Below are positions 43,922 to 52,323 of a DNA stretch of 64,000 nucleotides, piece by piece. The notes beneath the pieces were generated by a model. It made no database searches and had not been told where the DNA came from. It was given only the letters and a program-made list of their open reading frames with translations. The number at the start of each line of letters is the position of its first letter. Position 1 is the stretch's first letter. The stretch is from Phenylobacterium sp. (GTDB lineage: Bacteria > Pseudomonadota > Alphaproteobacteria > Caulobacterales > Caulobacteraceae): the NCBI RefSeq assembly GCF_013911965.1, contig NZ_JACESE010000001.1, positions 248,001 to 312,000 of the forward strand, read 5' to 3'. The translations under genes were made by a program, and so were the position numbers.

Positions 43922-43927
43922 AATTAA

Positions 43928-44416
43928 ATGGCTGTGGCGGACGACATCGAGGCGTTGCGGGTCGCGCTGAACGCAAAGAACGACTCCGAGCTAGCTCGTC
44001 AGTTGGGCGTAAATCGCTCCGCTATTTCGCAGTGGCGCGACCGCGGCGCAGTGCCGAATAAGTATTTGCAGCTATTGGTTAGCCCAGCAGCCGCCGATTA
44101 CGGGCGCGCGCTCGACGCCGCCCTGCGACTGCACATATTCGGTCGCGTCGAGGCGGCATATTGGTTGCGCGCCGCCCTCGCAGTCTTTCCCTTCGATGAG
44201 ATGAAAGAGGCGAACGTTGACGCCGTCTTCCTCGACAATGTTGAGCAGGCAATGATGCAGCTTATGGGGCTCGCAATCACGGCCACGAACGTCGGCCTTA
44301 AGCAGGAACTTTGCCGCGACGCGGCTGACTGCGATCGGGTGATCCAGATCCTCAAGACGGACTTCGCCGATGAGATCGAGCGGATCGCCAGCCTCTTGGT
44401 GAGCGGTGGCGGCTAG
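43928..44416 (+). CDS. Phage repressor-like HTH protein
   Basis: 162 residues from ATG 43928. DSELARQLGVNRSAISQWRD is a clear helix-turn-helix near residues 18-37. The remaining 120 residues (RALDAALRLHIFGRVEAAYW, AVFLDNVEQAMMQLMGLAIT) are helical and do not look like a LexA-type protease. It is divergent from the early operon and the only plus-strand gene at this end, as expected for the lysogeny repressor. DNA binding to the adjacent dyads is inferred. Confidence 0.65.
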   Translation: MAVADDIEALRVALNAKNDSELARQLGVNRSAISQWRDRGAVPNKYLQLLVSPAAADYGRALDAALRLHIFGRVEAAYWLRAALAVFPFDEMKEANVDAVFLDNVEQAMMQLMGLAITATNVGLKQELCRDAADCDRVIQILKTDFADEIERIASLLVSGGG

Positions 44417-44447
44417 GTCGAGCGCCGGAATGCAGGCGTGCGCCATA

Positions 44448-44806
44448 GGGGGTTTGCCGCACGGTGCGGCAAACCCCCAGTCGACGTCTCCCCGATCGGC
44501 CGCATCCTGGGCTCCCTGACCCTCCGCCGCGCGTCATAGGTTTGCCCCACCGTGGGGCAAACCCCCAGCGGATCATCGCTTCAGATTGAAGCGATGATCG
44601 GATTGGCGCCGCAGATCGCGGGGCCGATGCAGACGTGCCCCACCATAGGGCGCGCCACGGTGGCGCACGTCGCCCTGGCGACCCAGTACGGCCACGCTGA
44701 AGGGGTTTTCGCCACGGTGGCGAAAACCCAGCGGATCATCGCCCCACGGTGGGGCGATGATCGCCAGATCCAGGATCATCGTTCCACCGTGGAACGATGA
44801 TCCTGG
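44448..44806. repeat. Array of seven perfect dyads with covarying arms
   Basis: Centres lie at 44463, 44551, 44585, 44659, 44716, 44748 and 44788. Arms (left halves) are: GGGGGTTTGCCGCAC (1); GGTTTGCCCCAC (2); GATCATCGCTTCA, 3-base spacer (3); GCGCCAC (4); GGGTTTTCGCCAC (5); GATCATCGCCCCAC (6); CCAGGATCATCGTTCCAC (7). The matching right arms are exact reverse complements, so arm changes are compensated. All but dyad 3 have the core CAC-N-GTG. Outer arms fall into two types, GGTTT and GATCATCG. No gene is convincing here. Confidence 0.9.
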
Positions 44807-44829
44807 CCAGACCGGCGGCCCAGACCGCC

Positions 44830-44962
44830 TTCCCAGTTCGAGTTCGACTTCGGCCCGGCCAGATCGGCCCGACCGATTCTTATCCATTTGTCTTTCTTAG
44901 CGTTTTCGGAACTGGGAACGCCCGGCGAAACTGGGAAGGACATTTCCCAGTTCGTTTCCCAG
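44830..44962. repeat. Repeated nonamer AACTGGGAA in both orientations
   Basis: Copies of AACTGGGAA lie at 44910-44918 and 44929-44937. The inverted TTCCCAGTT lies at 44830-44838 and 44944-44952, and a partial TTCCCAG at 44956-44962. The 44929/44944 pair forms a dyad with a 6-base spacer. An AT-richer stretch (44876-44905) lies between copies and could contain a promoter. No gene is seen. Confidence 0.7.
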
Positions 44963-45045
44963 ATCCGGCGAGGCCTGGCCCGCGCTGAGGCCTCTGTTCA
45001 CCCACGCCTCGAACACCCTTCGAGCGACCTTCAAACCCGTTCCGA

Positions 45046-45243
45046 CCTTGATTCATAAGGGCCGGCGGCCCAACGGCCGCGCCGCCCTCGAAGGCCCCTA
45101 CGCGCCGCCTCGAATGTCTAACCGCCACTCCGGTTTTGACTGTCTAAATCGCGCCAGATCGCCCGATCCGCCCGATATCCCTGGACACAGCCCTGCCGGC
45201 CTCCAGCCCCGCCCGACGCGCCCCCGAGCCTTGATTCACAAGG
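45046..45243. repeat. Duplicated 15-mer CCTTGATTCAYAAGG
   Basis: CCTTGATTCATAAGG (45046-45060) and CCTTGATTCACAAGG (45229-45243) are direct copies 183 bases apart. The second is itself an inverted repeat (CCTTG/CAAGG). Related CTCGAA words lie around 45009, 45086 and 45108. No gene is convincing from 44963 to 45326. Confidence 0.6.
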
Positions 45244-45326
45244 CCCCGTCCCATGATGTTCAGGGTCATTCCAGGTCATCCCAGCCACTCCAGGACCATG
45301 TGTCTGCCTACAGGGTCTGCGGCCCC

Positions 45327-46448
45327 TCAGGCCTCCGCCAGACCCAACCGCCCCGCCACCTCCTCCCCGATCGCCAGGGACGAGGTGAGGCCCGGGCTTT
45401 CGATGCCGAAGAGGGCGACGAGCCCCTGCAGGCCATGCGCCTCCGGGCCGTCGATGCGGAAGTCGGGATGCGGCTCGCCCGGGCCGTGCAGCTTGGGCCG
45501 GATGCCGGCATAGTCGGGGGAGAGGGAGTCGTCGGGCAGGGCCGGCCAGAACTTGCGCACATAGGCGTAGAAGCCCGCCGCCGCGTCGGGATCGACGCTG
45601 TAGTCCAGTTCGTCGACGAAGATCAGGTCGGGCCCGAACACGGCCTGGCCGCCCAGGTCGCGCCGATAGTGGGTGCCGAGCGCGCCGGGGATGGGCGGCG
45701 GATAGATCAGGCGGGCGAAGGGCGCCTTGCCCTGCAGGCGGAAATAGCGGCCCTTGCCGTAGTGGCCTTCGGGGATTTCCTCCCGCGGGAAGCCCTCGAT
45801 CGCGCCGGCCACGGCCTGGGCCGAGAGGCCGGGCGCGGTGACCAGCAGGCGCGCGCTGAGGCTCGTCGGCTCCGCCCCGCCGGCCCGAATGCGCCAGCCG
45901 CCGCCCGGCAGCGGCTCGGCGCCTTCGAAAGGGGTGGAGAGCACGACGGCCCCGCCGCCGGCCTCGATCTCGCCCTGCAAGGCCAGCATGTAGCCGTGGC
46001 TGTCGAAGACCCCGCTCTGCGGCGAGATCAGGGCGGCGTCACAGGACAGCTCCGGCTCCAGGGCCAGCGCCTGGGCCTTGGAGAGCAGCTCCATGCCCTC
46101 CACGTCGTTGATGCGCGCCTGCTCCAGGATCGGCTCGAGCCGTGCGACCTCGTCGGCCCCGTTGGCCACCACCAGCTTGCCGCAGCGGTCGAAGGCGATG
46201 TTGCGGGCCTCCAGGAACGGATAGAGCATCCGCCGCCCCTGCACGCAGAGCCGCGCCTTCAGCGAGCCCGTCGGATAGTAGAGCCCGCCGTGGATCACCT
46301 CGGAATTGCGCGAGGAGACGCCCTGGCCGATGGCCACATCCTGCTCGAGCACCACGACGGTGAGGCCCCGCCGGGTCAGCGCATATCCGCAGGCGAGCCC
46401 CACGGCGCCCGCGCCCACCACCAGGGCGTCGAAATCGAAATCGGCCAT
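45327..46448 (-). CDS. FAD-dependent oxidoreductase, L-2-hydroxyglutarate oxidase-like
   Basis: 373 residues from ATG 46448; the in-frame TTG two codons earlier is less likely. The Rossmann motif DALVVGAGAVGLACGYALTR is followed by SSRNSEVIHGGLYYPTGSLK, which is characteristic of the LhgO/YgaF branch of the DAO superfamily. The C-terminus has GIRPKLHGPGEPHPDFRI and FGIESPGLTSSLAIG. Such enzymes oxidise L-2-hydroxyglutarate or related acids. The gene lies just outside the prophage and is intact. Confidence 0.8.
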   Translation of the reverse strand: MADFDFDALVVGAGAVGLACGYALTRRGLTVVVLEQDVAIGQGVSSRNSEVIHGGLYYPTGSLKARLCVQGRRMLYPFLEARNIAFDRCGKLVVANGADEVARLEPILEQARINDVEGMELLSKAQALALEPELSCDAALISPQSGVFDSHGYMLALQGEIEAGGGAVVLSTPFEGAEPLPGGGWRIRAGGAEPTSLSARLLVTAPGLSAQAVAGAIEGFPREEIPEGHYGKGRYFRLQGKAPFARLIYPPPIPGALGTHYRRDLGGQAVFGPDLIFVDELDYSVDPDAAAGFYAYVRKFWPALPDDSLSPDYAGIRPKLHGPGEPHPDFRIDGPEAHGLQGLVALFGIESPGLTSSLAIGEEVAGRLGLAEA

Positions 46449-46486
46449 GGGCAAGCCCTAGCCCGGCTCGCGTGCCGGCGGAAGCC

Positions 46487-47155
46487 TCAGTCGGGCTGGA
46501 AGTAGAGGCGCACCGTCTCACGGAACATCATCGCCTGGCGGCTGATGGCGCTGTTGTCGTCCAGCGCCTTGGCCAGCGTCATGCCGCCATAGGTGAAGGC
46601 GAGAATGGAGTCCGCCAGGTCCACCATGGCGAGCTTGCCCCGTGGCGGATAGACCGCGGCGATCTCCTCCAGCCAGCCGACAAAGCGCTCGCGCCAGTCG
46701 ATGACGCTGTCGACGGTGAGCCGCCGCATCTCGCGGTCGAAGGATTGGTCCTGGAAAGTGACGGTGGCGACGAAGCAGCCGGGATGAGAGTCGGGGATGT
46801 CCTCCATCGCTTCGGCATAGAGTTTTAGGAAGATGAGGAAGCTGTGTAGCGGATCGTCGGAGAGTTCCCGCGCCCGCTCGGCCATGTCGTCGAGAAAGCT
46901 GGCGTTCTCGCTGGTATAGCGGGCGATCAACTGCCGGGCGAGATCGGTCTTGTCCTTGAAATGGTAGAAGAAGCCGCTCTTGGTGATGCCGGCCGCCTCG
47001 ACCAGCTCCTCGATCGAGGTGGCGGCGAATCCTTTGCGGATTACGCTGTCATAGGCGAAATCCAGAATCCGATCGCGCGTGCGCTCGCCCTTGGGCTTTT
47101 GAGCCGCAGGGGACCGTACCGCAGGTGCAGTTTTGGTGAGGCTCGGGCTGGCCAC
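46487..47155 (-). CDS. TetR-family transcriptional regulator
   Basis: 222 residues from GTG 47155. RTRDRILDFAYDSVIRKGFA, TSIEELVEAAGITKSGFFYH and FKDKTDLARQLIARY form the TetR DNA-binding domain. The C-terminal domain is of TetR type and may bind a small hydrophobic ligand. It is divergent from the TTC38-like gene; the spacer has a tandem AATTCCA and a GAATTC centre near 47190-47215 as possible operator. The N-terminal 25 residues are basic and low-complexity. Confidence 0.82.
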   Translation of the reverse strand: MASPSLTKTAPAVRSPAAQKPKGERTRDRILDFAYDSVIRKGFAATSIEELVEAAGITKSGFFYHFKDKTDLARQLIARYTSENASFLDDMAERARELSDDPLHSFLIFLKLYAEAMEDIPDSHPGCFVATVTFQDQSFDREMRRLTVDSVIDWRERFVGWLEEIAAVYPPRGKLAMVDLADSILAFTYGGMTLAKALDDNSAISRQAMMFRETVRLYFQPD

Positions 47156-47297
47156 GGCCAGGCTCCTTCTTCTCGCTGGCGCTGCAGATACTTGAATTCC
47201 AACTAAAATTCCAGCGTTCGCCGAACCGACCGCGCACCTGCTAGAGGTTGAACCGCCGGAGCTCTACTCCTCTCGGCCTGAACGAGGAGACAGAAAC

Positions 47298-48599
47298 GTG
47301 CAGATTCGAGATCATCAGGGGCTGGAATTGTCTGGAGCGAGCCGGTTTTCGGCAGATGCGTACCGACAGGCCGTCCATGCCTACCATTGCTATGCCGGCG
47401 AGCCCTTCGCGCCGCTGGAGGCGGCCCTGGCCGACAGTCCGGACTTCGTCATGGCCCATGTGCTGAAGGCCTACATGACGCTTCTGGGCGGCAGCGCCGC
47501 GACCGCCGTCATTGGGTCCGAAGCCTTCGCCGCGGCCAAAGACTTGCCGGCCACGCGGCGCGAGCAGGGGCATCTGGCGGCGATCGGCAGCCTCCTGGCC
47601 GGCGAGATCCGGGCCGCCGGACGCATTCTGGAGGATGTGAGCCTGGAATTTCCCCGCGACGTGCTGGCCCTCCAGGCGGGCCAGCTCATGGACTTCCTGG
47701 TCGGAGACAGCCGCAATCTGCGCGACCGGATCGGCCGCGCCCTGCCCGCCTGGTCCGAAGGCATGCCCGACCACCACGCCGTCCTGGGCATGCACGCCTT
47801 CGGGCTGGAGGAGACCGCGCTCTATGACCGCGCCGAGGCGGCCGGCCGCCGGGCCGTCGAGCTGGAGCCCCGCAACAACTGGGCTCAGCACGCCGTGGCC
47901 CACGTGCTGGAGATGCAGGACCGCCGGGCCGACGGGATCGCCTGGATGCGGACGGAGAACGCCGCCTGGGCGCCGGAGAGCATGCTGGCCGTCCACAACT
48001 GGTGGCACCTCGCCCTCTTCCACCTCGGCCTGGGGGACGTGGACTCCGTCCTCGCCCTCTATGACGGGCCCATCTACGGGACCCCGTCGGACATGACCTT
48101 CGACATGGTGGACGCCGCCGCCCTGCTCTGGCGGCTGAAGCTGATGGGCGTCGAGGCGGGCGACCGCTGGGCGCGCCTGGCCGAGGTCTATGCCGGCACG
48201 TCGCGCGGCCAGTACGCCTTCGACGACGCCCACGCCATGATGGCCTTCGTGGGCGCCGGGCGGGCGGACGACGCCAAGGCCGTGCTGGAGGCGCAAGCCG
48301 CCGCGGCGGCCGGGCCGGGGGACAACGCCCTGTTCGCCGCCGAGGTGGGCCGGCCGGTCTGCGAGGCGCTCTTCGCCTTCGGTCAGGGCGACTACGCCAG
48401 GGCGAGCGACCTGCTGCGGGGCGTGCGCCACCGGCTGCAGCGGTTCGGCGGCAGCCACGCCCAGCGGGACGTCTTCGACCTGACGCTCATCGAAGCCGCC
48501 CGTCGCGGCGGCGATCAGAGCCTGGAGCGGGCGCTGCGGGCCGAGCGGGCGGCGGCCAATCCCCTGGCGCCGGGGCGGGGCGTCGTGCTGGCGGCGTGA
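47298..48599 (+). CDS. Tetratricopeptide-repeat protein, TTC38-like
   Basis: 433 residues from GTG 47298, with GAGGAG seven bases upstream. YRQAVHAYHCYAGEPFAPLE, GMHAFGLEETALYDRAEAAG, NNWAQHAVAHVLEMQDR and HNWWHLALFHLGLGD form a helical-repeat scaffold as in the TTC38 family. Related bacterial proteins are probably cytoplasmic. Catalysis is not established in the family. It is divergent from the TetR gene, which may control it. Confidence 0.78.
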   Translation: MQIRDHQGLELSGASRFSADAYRQAVHAYHCYAGEPFAPLEAALADSPDFVMAHVLKAYMTLLGGSAATAVIGSEAFAAAKDLPATRREQGHLAAIGSLLAGEIRAAGRILEDVSLEFPRDVLALQAGQLMDFLVGDSRNLRDRIGRALPAWSEGMPDHHAVLGMHAFGLEETALYDRAEAAGRRAVELEPRNNWAQHAVAHVLEMQDRRADGIAWMRTENAAWAPESMLAVHNWWHLALFHLGLGDVDSVLALYDGPIYGTPSDMTFDMVDAAALLWRLKLMGVEAGDRWARLAEVYAGTSRGQYAFDDAHAMMAFVGAGRADDAKAVLEAQAAAAAGPGDNALFAAEVGRPVCEALFAFGQGDYARASDLLRGVRHRLQRFGGSHAQRDVFDLTLIEAARRGGDQSLERALRAERAAANPLAPGRGVVLAA

Positions 48600-48633
48600 A
48601 GACAGCCGCCGCGCCGCTCCCGCAAGAGCGTCA

Positions 48634-48657
48634 ACCCCCGGGCTTGGCCCCGGGGGT
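48634..48657. terminator. GC-rich inverted repeat between convergent genes
   Basis: ACCCCCGGG and CCCGGGGGT enclose a 6-base loop. It lies between the convergent TTC38-like and iorAB genes and could stop transcription from both sides, though it lacks a T tract. The rest of 48600-48750 shows further GC-rich repeats, and no gene. Confidence 0.45.
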
Positions 48658-48750
48658 CCCCGCCGCGGGCGGGCGAGAGCGCGAGAGGCCCTCTCGGCGC
48701 AGGCCGAGGGTGACGACGGCGGGGGTTCAGACGCTCAGTCTGACCCCGGC

Positions 48751-51700
48751 TCAGGCCGCCACCGGCGTCTCCGCCCGCTCCCACTTCGCCCACAGCGCCT
48801 TGGCCTTCGCCTTGGCCGGGCCGACCGAGGCTTCCTTGATGTGGCCGAAGCCTCGGATGTCCTGCGGGACCTCGGCGATCTCGACGGCCAGCGGCAGACG
48901 ATCGGCCGAGAGTTCGGCGGTCAGCCGGTCGAGGTCGGCCTCGTAGTCGGCGATCAGCTGGCGCTCCATCTTCCGCTCCTCGGTGCGGCCGAAGGGGTCG
49001 AAGGCCGTGCCCCGCAGCCCCTTCATCTTGGCCAGGACCGGGAAGGCGGCGTCCAGCATCCAGCCGCCGAAGGCGATCTTCTTCGGATTTCCGCGGTCGT
49101 CCTTGGGCGCCAGGATCGGCGGGGCGAGCCAGACCTTGGCCTTGCCGCCCTTGAAGGTCCCGGCGCGATAGGCGTCGAAGCGGCCGTCCGTATAGAGGCG
49201 GGCGACCTCGTACTCGTCCTTGTAGGCCATCAGCTTGTAGAGGTTGATGGCGACCGCGCGGGTCAGGGCCTCGGAGCCGAAGGGCGCCTCCGCCCGGGCG
49301 ACAGCCGCCACCCGGTCGGAATAGCGGCGGGCATAGGCGCCGTTCTGATAGGCGGCCAGTTCGCGCGTGCGATGGGCGATCAGTTCGGCCAGCGGCAGGG
49401 TCTCGGGCGTGGCCACGTCGGCCTCGCGCCGGCCGCGGCTCTGCGGGTCATGGGCGGCGCGCCGGCCCATTTCGAAGGCCTGCAGGTTCGCCTCGGCCGC
49501 CACCCCGTTCAGGCGGATGGCCCGGTAGAGGGCGCGGCTGGAGACGGGGATGACGCCCTTCTGCCAGGCGAAGCCCAGCATGATCATATTGGCGAAGATG
49601 GCGTCGCCCAGCTCGGTCTCGGCCATGTGCTGGGCCGGCGTCTCGTCATAGGCCTTCACCGCGGCCGAGATGCGCCGGGCCATGCCGCCGGAATCGAAGC
49701 GCACGTCGCGGTCGGTGACGAAGTCGGCGGTGGGCGACAGGTCGGCGTTGCCGAAGCCCAGGGTGCGGTCCTTGGCGTAGAGGGCGAGCGCGTCGGCGCC
49801 GGCCGCCACCATGACGTCGCAGGCGATCAGCACATGGGCGCTCGCCGCCGGCGTGCGGCCGCCCACCACGCTGTGTTCGCCATCGCCGATGCGGACGTGG
49901 CTGAAGACCGCCCCGCCCTTCTGGGCGAGGCCGGTCATGTCGACGACGGAGGCGGCCTTGCCGTCCACGTGCGCGGCCATGGCCAGGATGGAGGCCGTGG
50001 TCGTCACGCCCGTGCCGCCGACGCCGGTGAAGACGATGTTCTTGACGCCCGCCGACGGCTCGAAGTTGGGCAGGGGCGTGGAGTCGGCCGTCAGGGCCGG
50101 CAGCCTGGCCGCGTGCGGATTCTCCGCCCCCTCGAGCGTGATGAAGGAGGGGCAGAAGCCGTCGAGGCAGGAATAGTCCTGATTGCAGGTCGACTGGTTG
50201 ATCTTCCGCTTGCGGCCGAACTCGGTGTTCAGCGGCTCGACCGACACGCAGTTCGAGGCGCGCGAGCAGTCGCCGCAGCCCTCGCAGACCAGCGGATTGA
50301 TCATCACCCGCTGCTCGGCCTTGGCCATGGTCCCGCGCTTGCGCCGGCGGCGCTTCTCGGTGGCGCAGACCTGATCGTAGAGGAGGACGGTGACGCCATC
50401 CGTATCGCGAAGCTGGCGCTGCACGGCCATCAGATCGGACCGCGGCTTGACCTCAACGCCGGGGGCCAGGTCGGTGACGCCTTTGTAGCGGTCGGGATCG
50501 TCGGCCACGATCACCGTGCGGACCACGCCCTCGGCGGCGAGCTGGCGGGTGATCTGCGCCGGCGTGAAGCCGCTTTCGGCCGCCTGTCCGCCCGTCATGG
50601 CGACGGCGTCGTTGAACAGCAGCTTGTAGGTGACGTTGGCGCCGGCCGCGACGGCGGCCCGGATGGCGAGCGAGCCGGAGTGGTTGTAGGTGCCGTCGCC
50701 CAGATTGACGAAGACGTGCTTCTCCGAGGTGAAGGGCGCGGCCCCCACCCAGCTCAGCCCCTCGCCGCCCATATGGCTGTTCAGGTCGGTGTTGGGGTCG
50801 GAGAAGCTCGCCATGTAGTGGCAGCCGATGCCGGCGAGCGCCTTGGAGCCTTCCGGCAGGCGGGTCGATGTGTTGTGCGGGCAGCCCGAGCAGAAGAAGG
50901 GTTTGCGCTGCTGGTCCGAGGACAGGCTGACGGCGGCCACGCCCGCGGCCGAGACGCGGTTCAGATAGTCATAGACACCGTCCATGTGCGGACCCGGCGG
51001 CAGGCGGTCGGCGATGGCGAGCGCGATCTCGGCCACCGACAGGGCGCCCAGCTCCGAGAGCAGCGGATGGCCCTGCTCGTCGGCCTTGCCGATGATCTTC
51101 GGCCGCGCCTGGGCCGGCAGGTCGTAAAGCGCCGCGCGGGCCTGCCCCTCGATCAGGGGGCGCTTGTGCTCGATGACCATCAGGGTTTCGAGCCCGGCGG
51201 CGAAGGCGCGCAGGCCGGTGGGCTCCAGGGGCCAGGGCATGCCCACCTTGTAGATGGAGACGCCGAGGTCGGCGGCCTGGGCGGCGCTGATCCCCATGGC
51301 CGCGAAGGCCTCGACCACGTCCTTGTAGGCCTGGCCCTGGCAGACGACGCCCAGCCGCGGGCGGGGCGAGGCGAGCGTCACGCGGTCGATCCGGTTGGCG
51401 CGGGCGAACGCCAGGGCGGCGGGGATCTTGTAGGTGCGGAGCCGCTGCTCCTTCTCCATCGGCTGGTCCTTCAGCCGGATGCCCAGGCCCCCCGCGGGCA
51501 TGTCGAACTTCGGCAGGACGAACTGGTGACGCGCCAGCGAGGCGTCGATCGTCATGCCCGAATCCATCGTGTCGGCGAGCGCGATCAGCCCCACCCACAG
51601 GCCGGAGAAGCGCGACAGGGCATAGCCCATCAGGCCGTAGTCCAGCACCTCCTGCACGTCGGCCGGCGACAGGACCGGCATCTCGAAGTCCTGGAAGGCG

Positions 51701-52182
51701 AACTCCGACTGGGACGGCAGGGTGGAGGACTTGCAGTTGTGGTCGTCGCCGGCCACGGCGACCACGCCGCCCTTGGGCCAGGTCCCGGCGAAGTTGGCGT
51801 GCTTGAAGGCGTCGCCCGTGCGGTCCACGCCCGGCGCCTTGCCGTACCACATGCCGAAGACGCCGTCGTACTTGGGGCCGGCGAACAGGTTCGCCTGCTG
51901 GCTGCCCCAGACGGCGGTGGCGGCCAGGTCCTCGTTCAGGCCTTCCTTGAACACGACATGGGCGGCCGACAGGTGCTTGCCCGCGCGATGGGCCTGCTGG
52001 TCGAGCCCGCCCAGCGGCGAGCCGCGATAGCCGGACAGAAAGCCCGCCGTATTCAGTCCTGCGGCCTGGTCGAGCCTGTGCTGGTCGAGCAGCACCCGGA
52101 CGAGGGCCTGCACACCGGTGATGAAGACGCGACCCTCGGTGAGCAGAAACTTGTCGTCCAGCGTCACTTCGTTGTGGCGCAT
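48751..52182 (-). CDS. Indolepyruvate ferredoxin oxidoreductase, fused alpha-beta
   Basis: 1143 residues. N-terminal half: TPP-dependent 2-oxoacid oxidoreductase domains (GYRGSPLGGLDQQ, KEGLNEDLAATAVWG, CSGCPHNTSTRLPEG, HMGGEGLSWVG, the TPP motif GDGTYNHSGSLAIRAA). A Cys-rich block follows (LVCEGCGDCSRASNC, then CNQDYSCLDGFC) that may bind Fe-S. The C-terminal gamma domain has GVGGTGVTTTASILAMAAHV. The enzyme converts arylpyruvates to acyl-CoA with ferredoxin reduction. The fused form is common in Alphaproteobacteria. The start is ATG 52182. Confidence 0.9.
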   Translation of the reverse strand: MRHNEVTLDDKFLLTEGRVFITGVQALVRVLLDQHRLDQAAGLNTAGFLSGYRGSPLGGLDQQAHRAGKHLSAAHVVFKEGLNEDLAATAVWGSQQANLFAGPKYDGVFGMWYGKAPGVDRTGDAFKHANFAGTWPKGGVVAVAGDDHNCKSSTLPSQSEFAFQDFEMPVLSPADVQEVLDYGLMGYALSRFSGLWVGLIALADTMDSGMTIDASLARHQFVLPKFDMPAGGLGIRLKDQPMEKEQRLRTYKIPAALAFARANRIDRVTLASPRPRLGVVCQGQAYKDVVEAFAAMGISAAQAADLGVSIYKVGMPWPLEPTGLRAFAAGLETLMVIEHKRPLIEGQARAALYDLPAQARPKIIGKADEQGHPLLSELGALSVAEIALAIADRLPPGPHMDGVYDYLNRVSAAGVAAVSLSSDQQRKPFFCSGCPHNTSTRLPEGSKALAGIGCHYMASFSDPNTDLNSHMGGEGLSWVGAAPFTSEKHVFVNLGDGTYNHSGSLAIRAAVAAGANVTYKLLFNDAVAMTGGQAAESGFTPAQITRQLAAEGVVRTVIVADDPDRYKGVTDLAPGVEVKPRSDLMAVQRQLRDTDGVTVLLYDQVCATEKRRRRKRGTMAKAEQRVMINPLVCEGCGDCSRASNCVSVEPLNTEFGRKRKINQSTCNQDYSCLDGFCPSFITLEGAENPHAARLPALTADSTPLPNFEPSAGVKNIVFTGVGGTGVTTTASILAMAAHVDGKAASVVDMTGLAQKGGAVFSHVRIGDGEHSVVGGRTPAASAHVLIACDVMVAAGADALALYAKDRTLGFGNADLSPTADFVTDRDVRFDSGGMARRISAAVKAYDETPAQHMAETELGDAIFANMIMLGFAWQKGVIPVSSRALYRAIRLNGVAAEANLQAFEMGRRAAHDPQSRGRREADVATPETLPLAELIAHRTRELAAYQNGAYARRYSDRVAAVARAEAPFGSEALTRAVAINLYKLMAYKDEYEVARLYTDGRFDAYRAGTFKGGKAKVWLAPPILAPKDDRGNPKKIAFGGWMLDAAFPVLAKMKGLRGTAFDPFGRTEERKMERQLIADYEADLDRLTAELSADRLPLAVEIAEVPQDIRGFGHIKEASVGPAKAKAKALWAKWERAETPVAA

Positions 52183-52323
52183 CGCAAAATCTTTCCCTTT
52201 GGGGCTCCCTAATTGATTAGAAGATCATATAAGAAGGCCGCAATTGCTTACCAAAGGCGTGCCCCCACCGTTCGGTTCCGGGGCACGAAGTGGGCGCGAG
52301 TGGGCATAAAGCGGGAGAAAAAC

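Larger units (their letters stand above)
13395..44416. mobile_element. Mu-like prophage with siphovirus tail, probably defective
   Basis: About 31 kb of tightly packed, mostly minus-strand genes, with many 4-base ATGA overlaps. The head genes follow the phage Mu order: gp28-like terminase, gp29 portal, gpF, gpI protease, DUF2190, capsid, gp36/DUF1320, gpG. The tail genes are of siphovirus type, as in the Rhodobacter phage RcapMu. Early control is a divergent repressor / Ner-like pair. No MuA/MuB transposase or integrase is recognised. A deletion removes most of the portal gene and the first part of gpF. The true ends are not determined; 13045-13398 and the dyad array up to 44806 may also belong. 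Confidence 0.85.

Noticed and set aside
13395-44416. Gene transfer agent cluster
   Set aside because: Although GTA-like tail genes occur in alphaproteobacteria, the head module is Mu-like and early phage regulators and a repressor are present.
44448-44806. CRISPR array
   Set aside because: The units are palindromes of different sequence and length without constant repeat-spacer periodicity, and no cas genes are near.
44352-44887. Short coding frames through the dyad array (for example 44552-44800, plus)
   Set aside because: The translations repeat FATVAKT-type words from the palindromes themselves and lack other coding features.
45327-46505. Plus-strand frame opposite the FAD oxidoreductase gene
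   Set aside because: No motif and typical shadow composition; the minus strand has the full Rossmann fold.
48841-52212. 1123-codon open frame opposite the indolepyruvate oxidoreductase gene
   Set aside because: It is an antisense shadow; the true gene has complete TPP and gamma-domain motifs on the minus strand.
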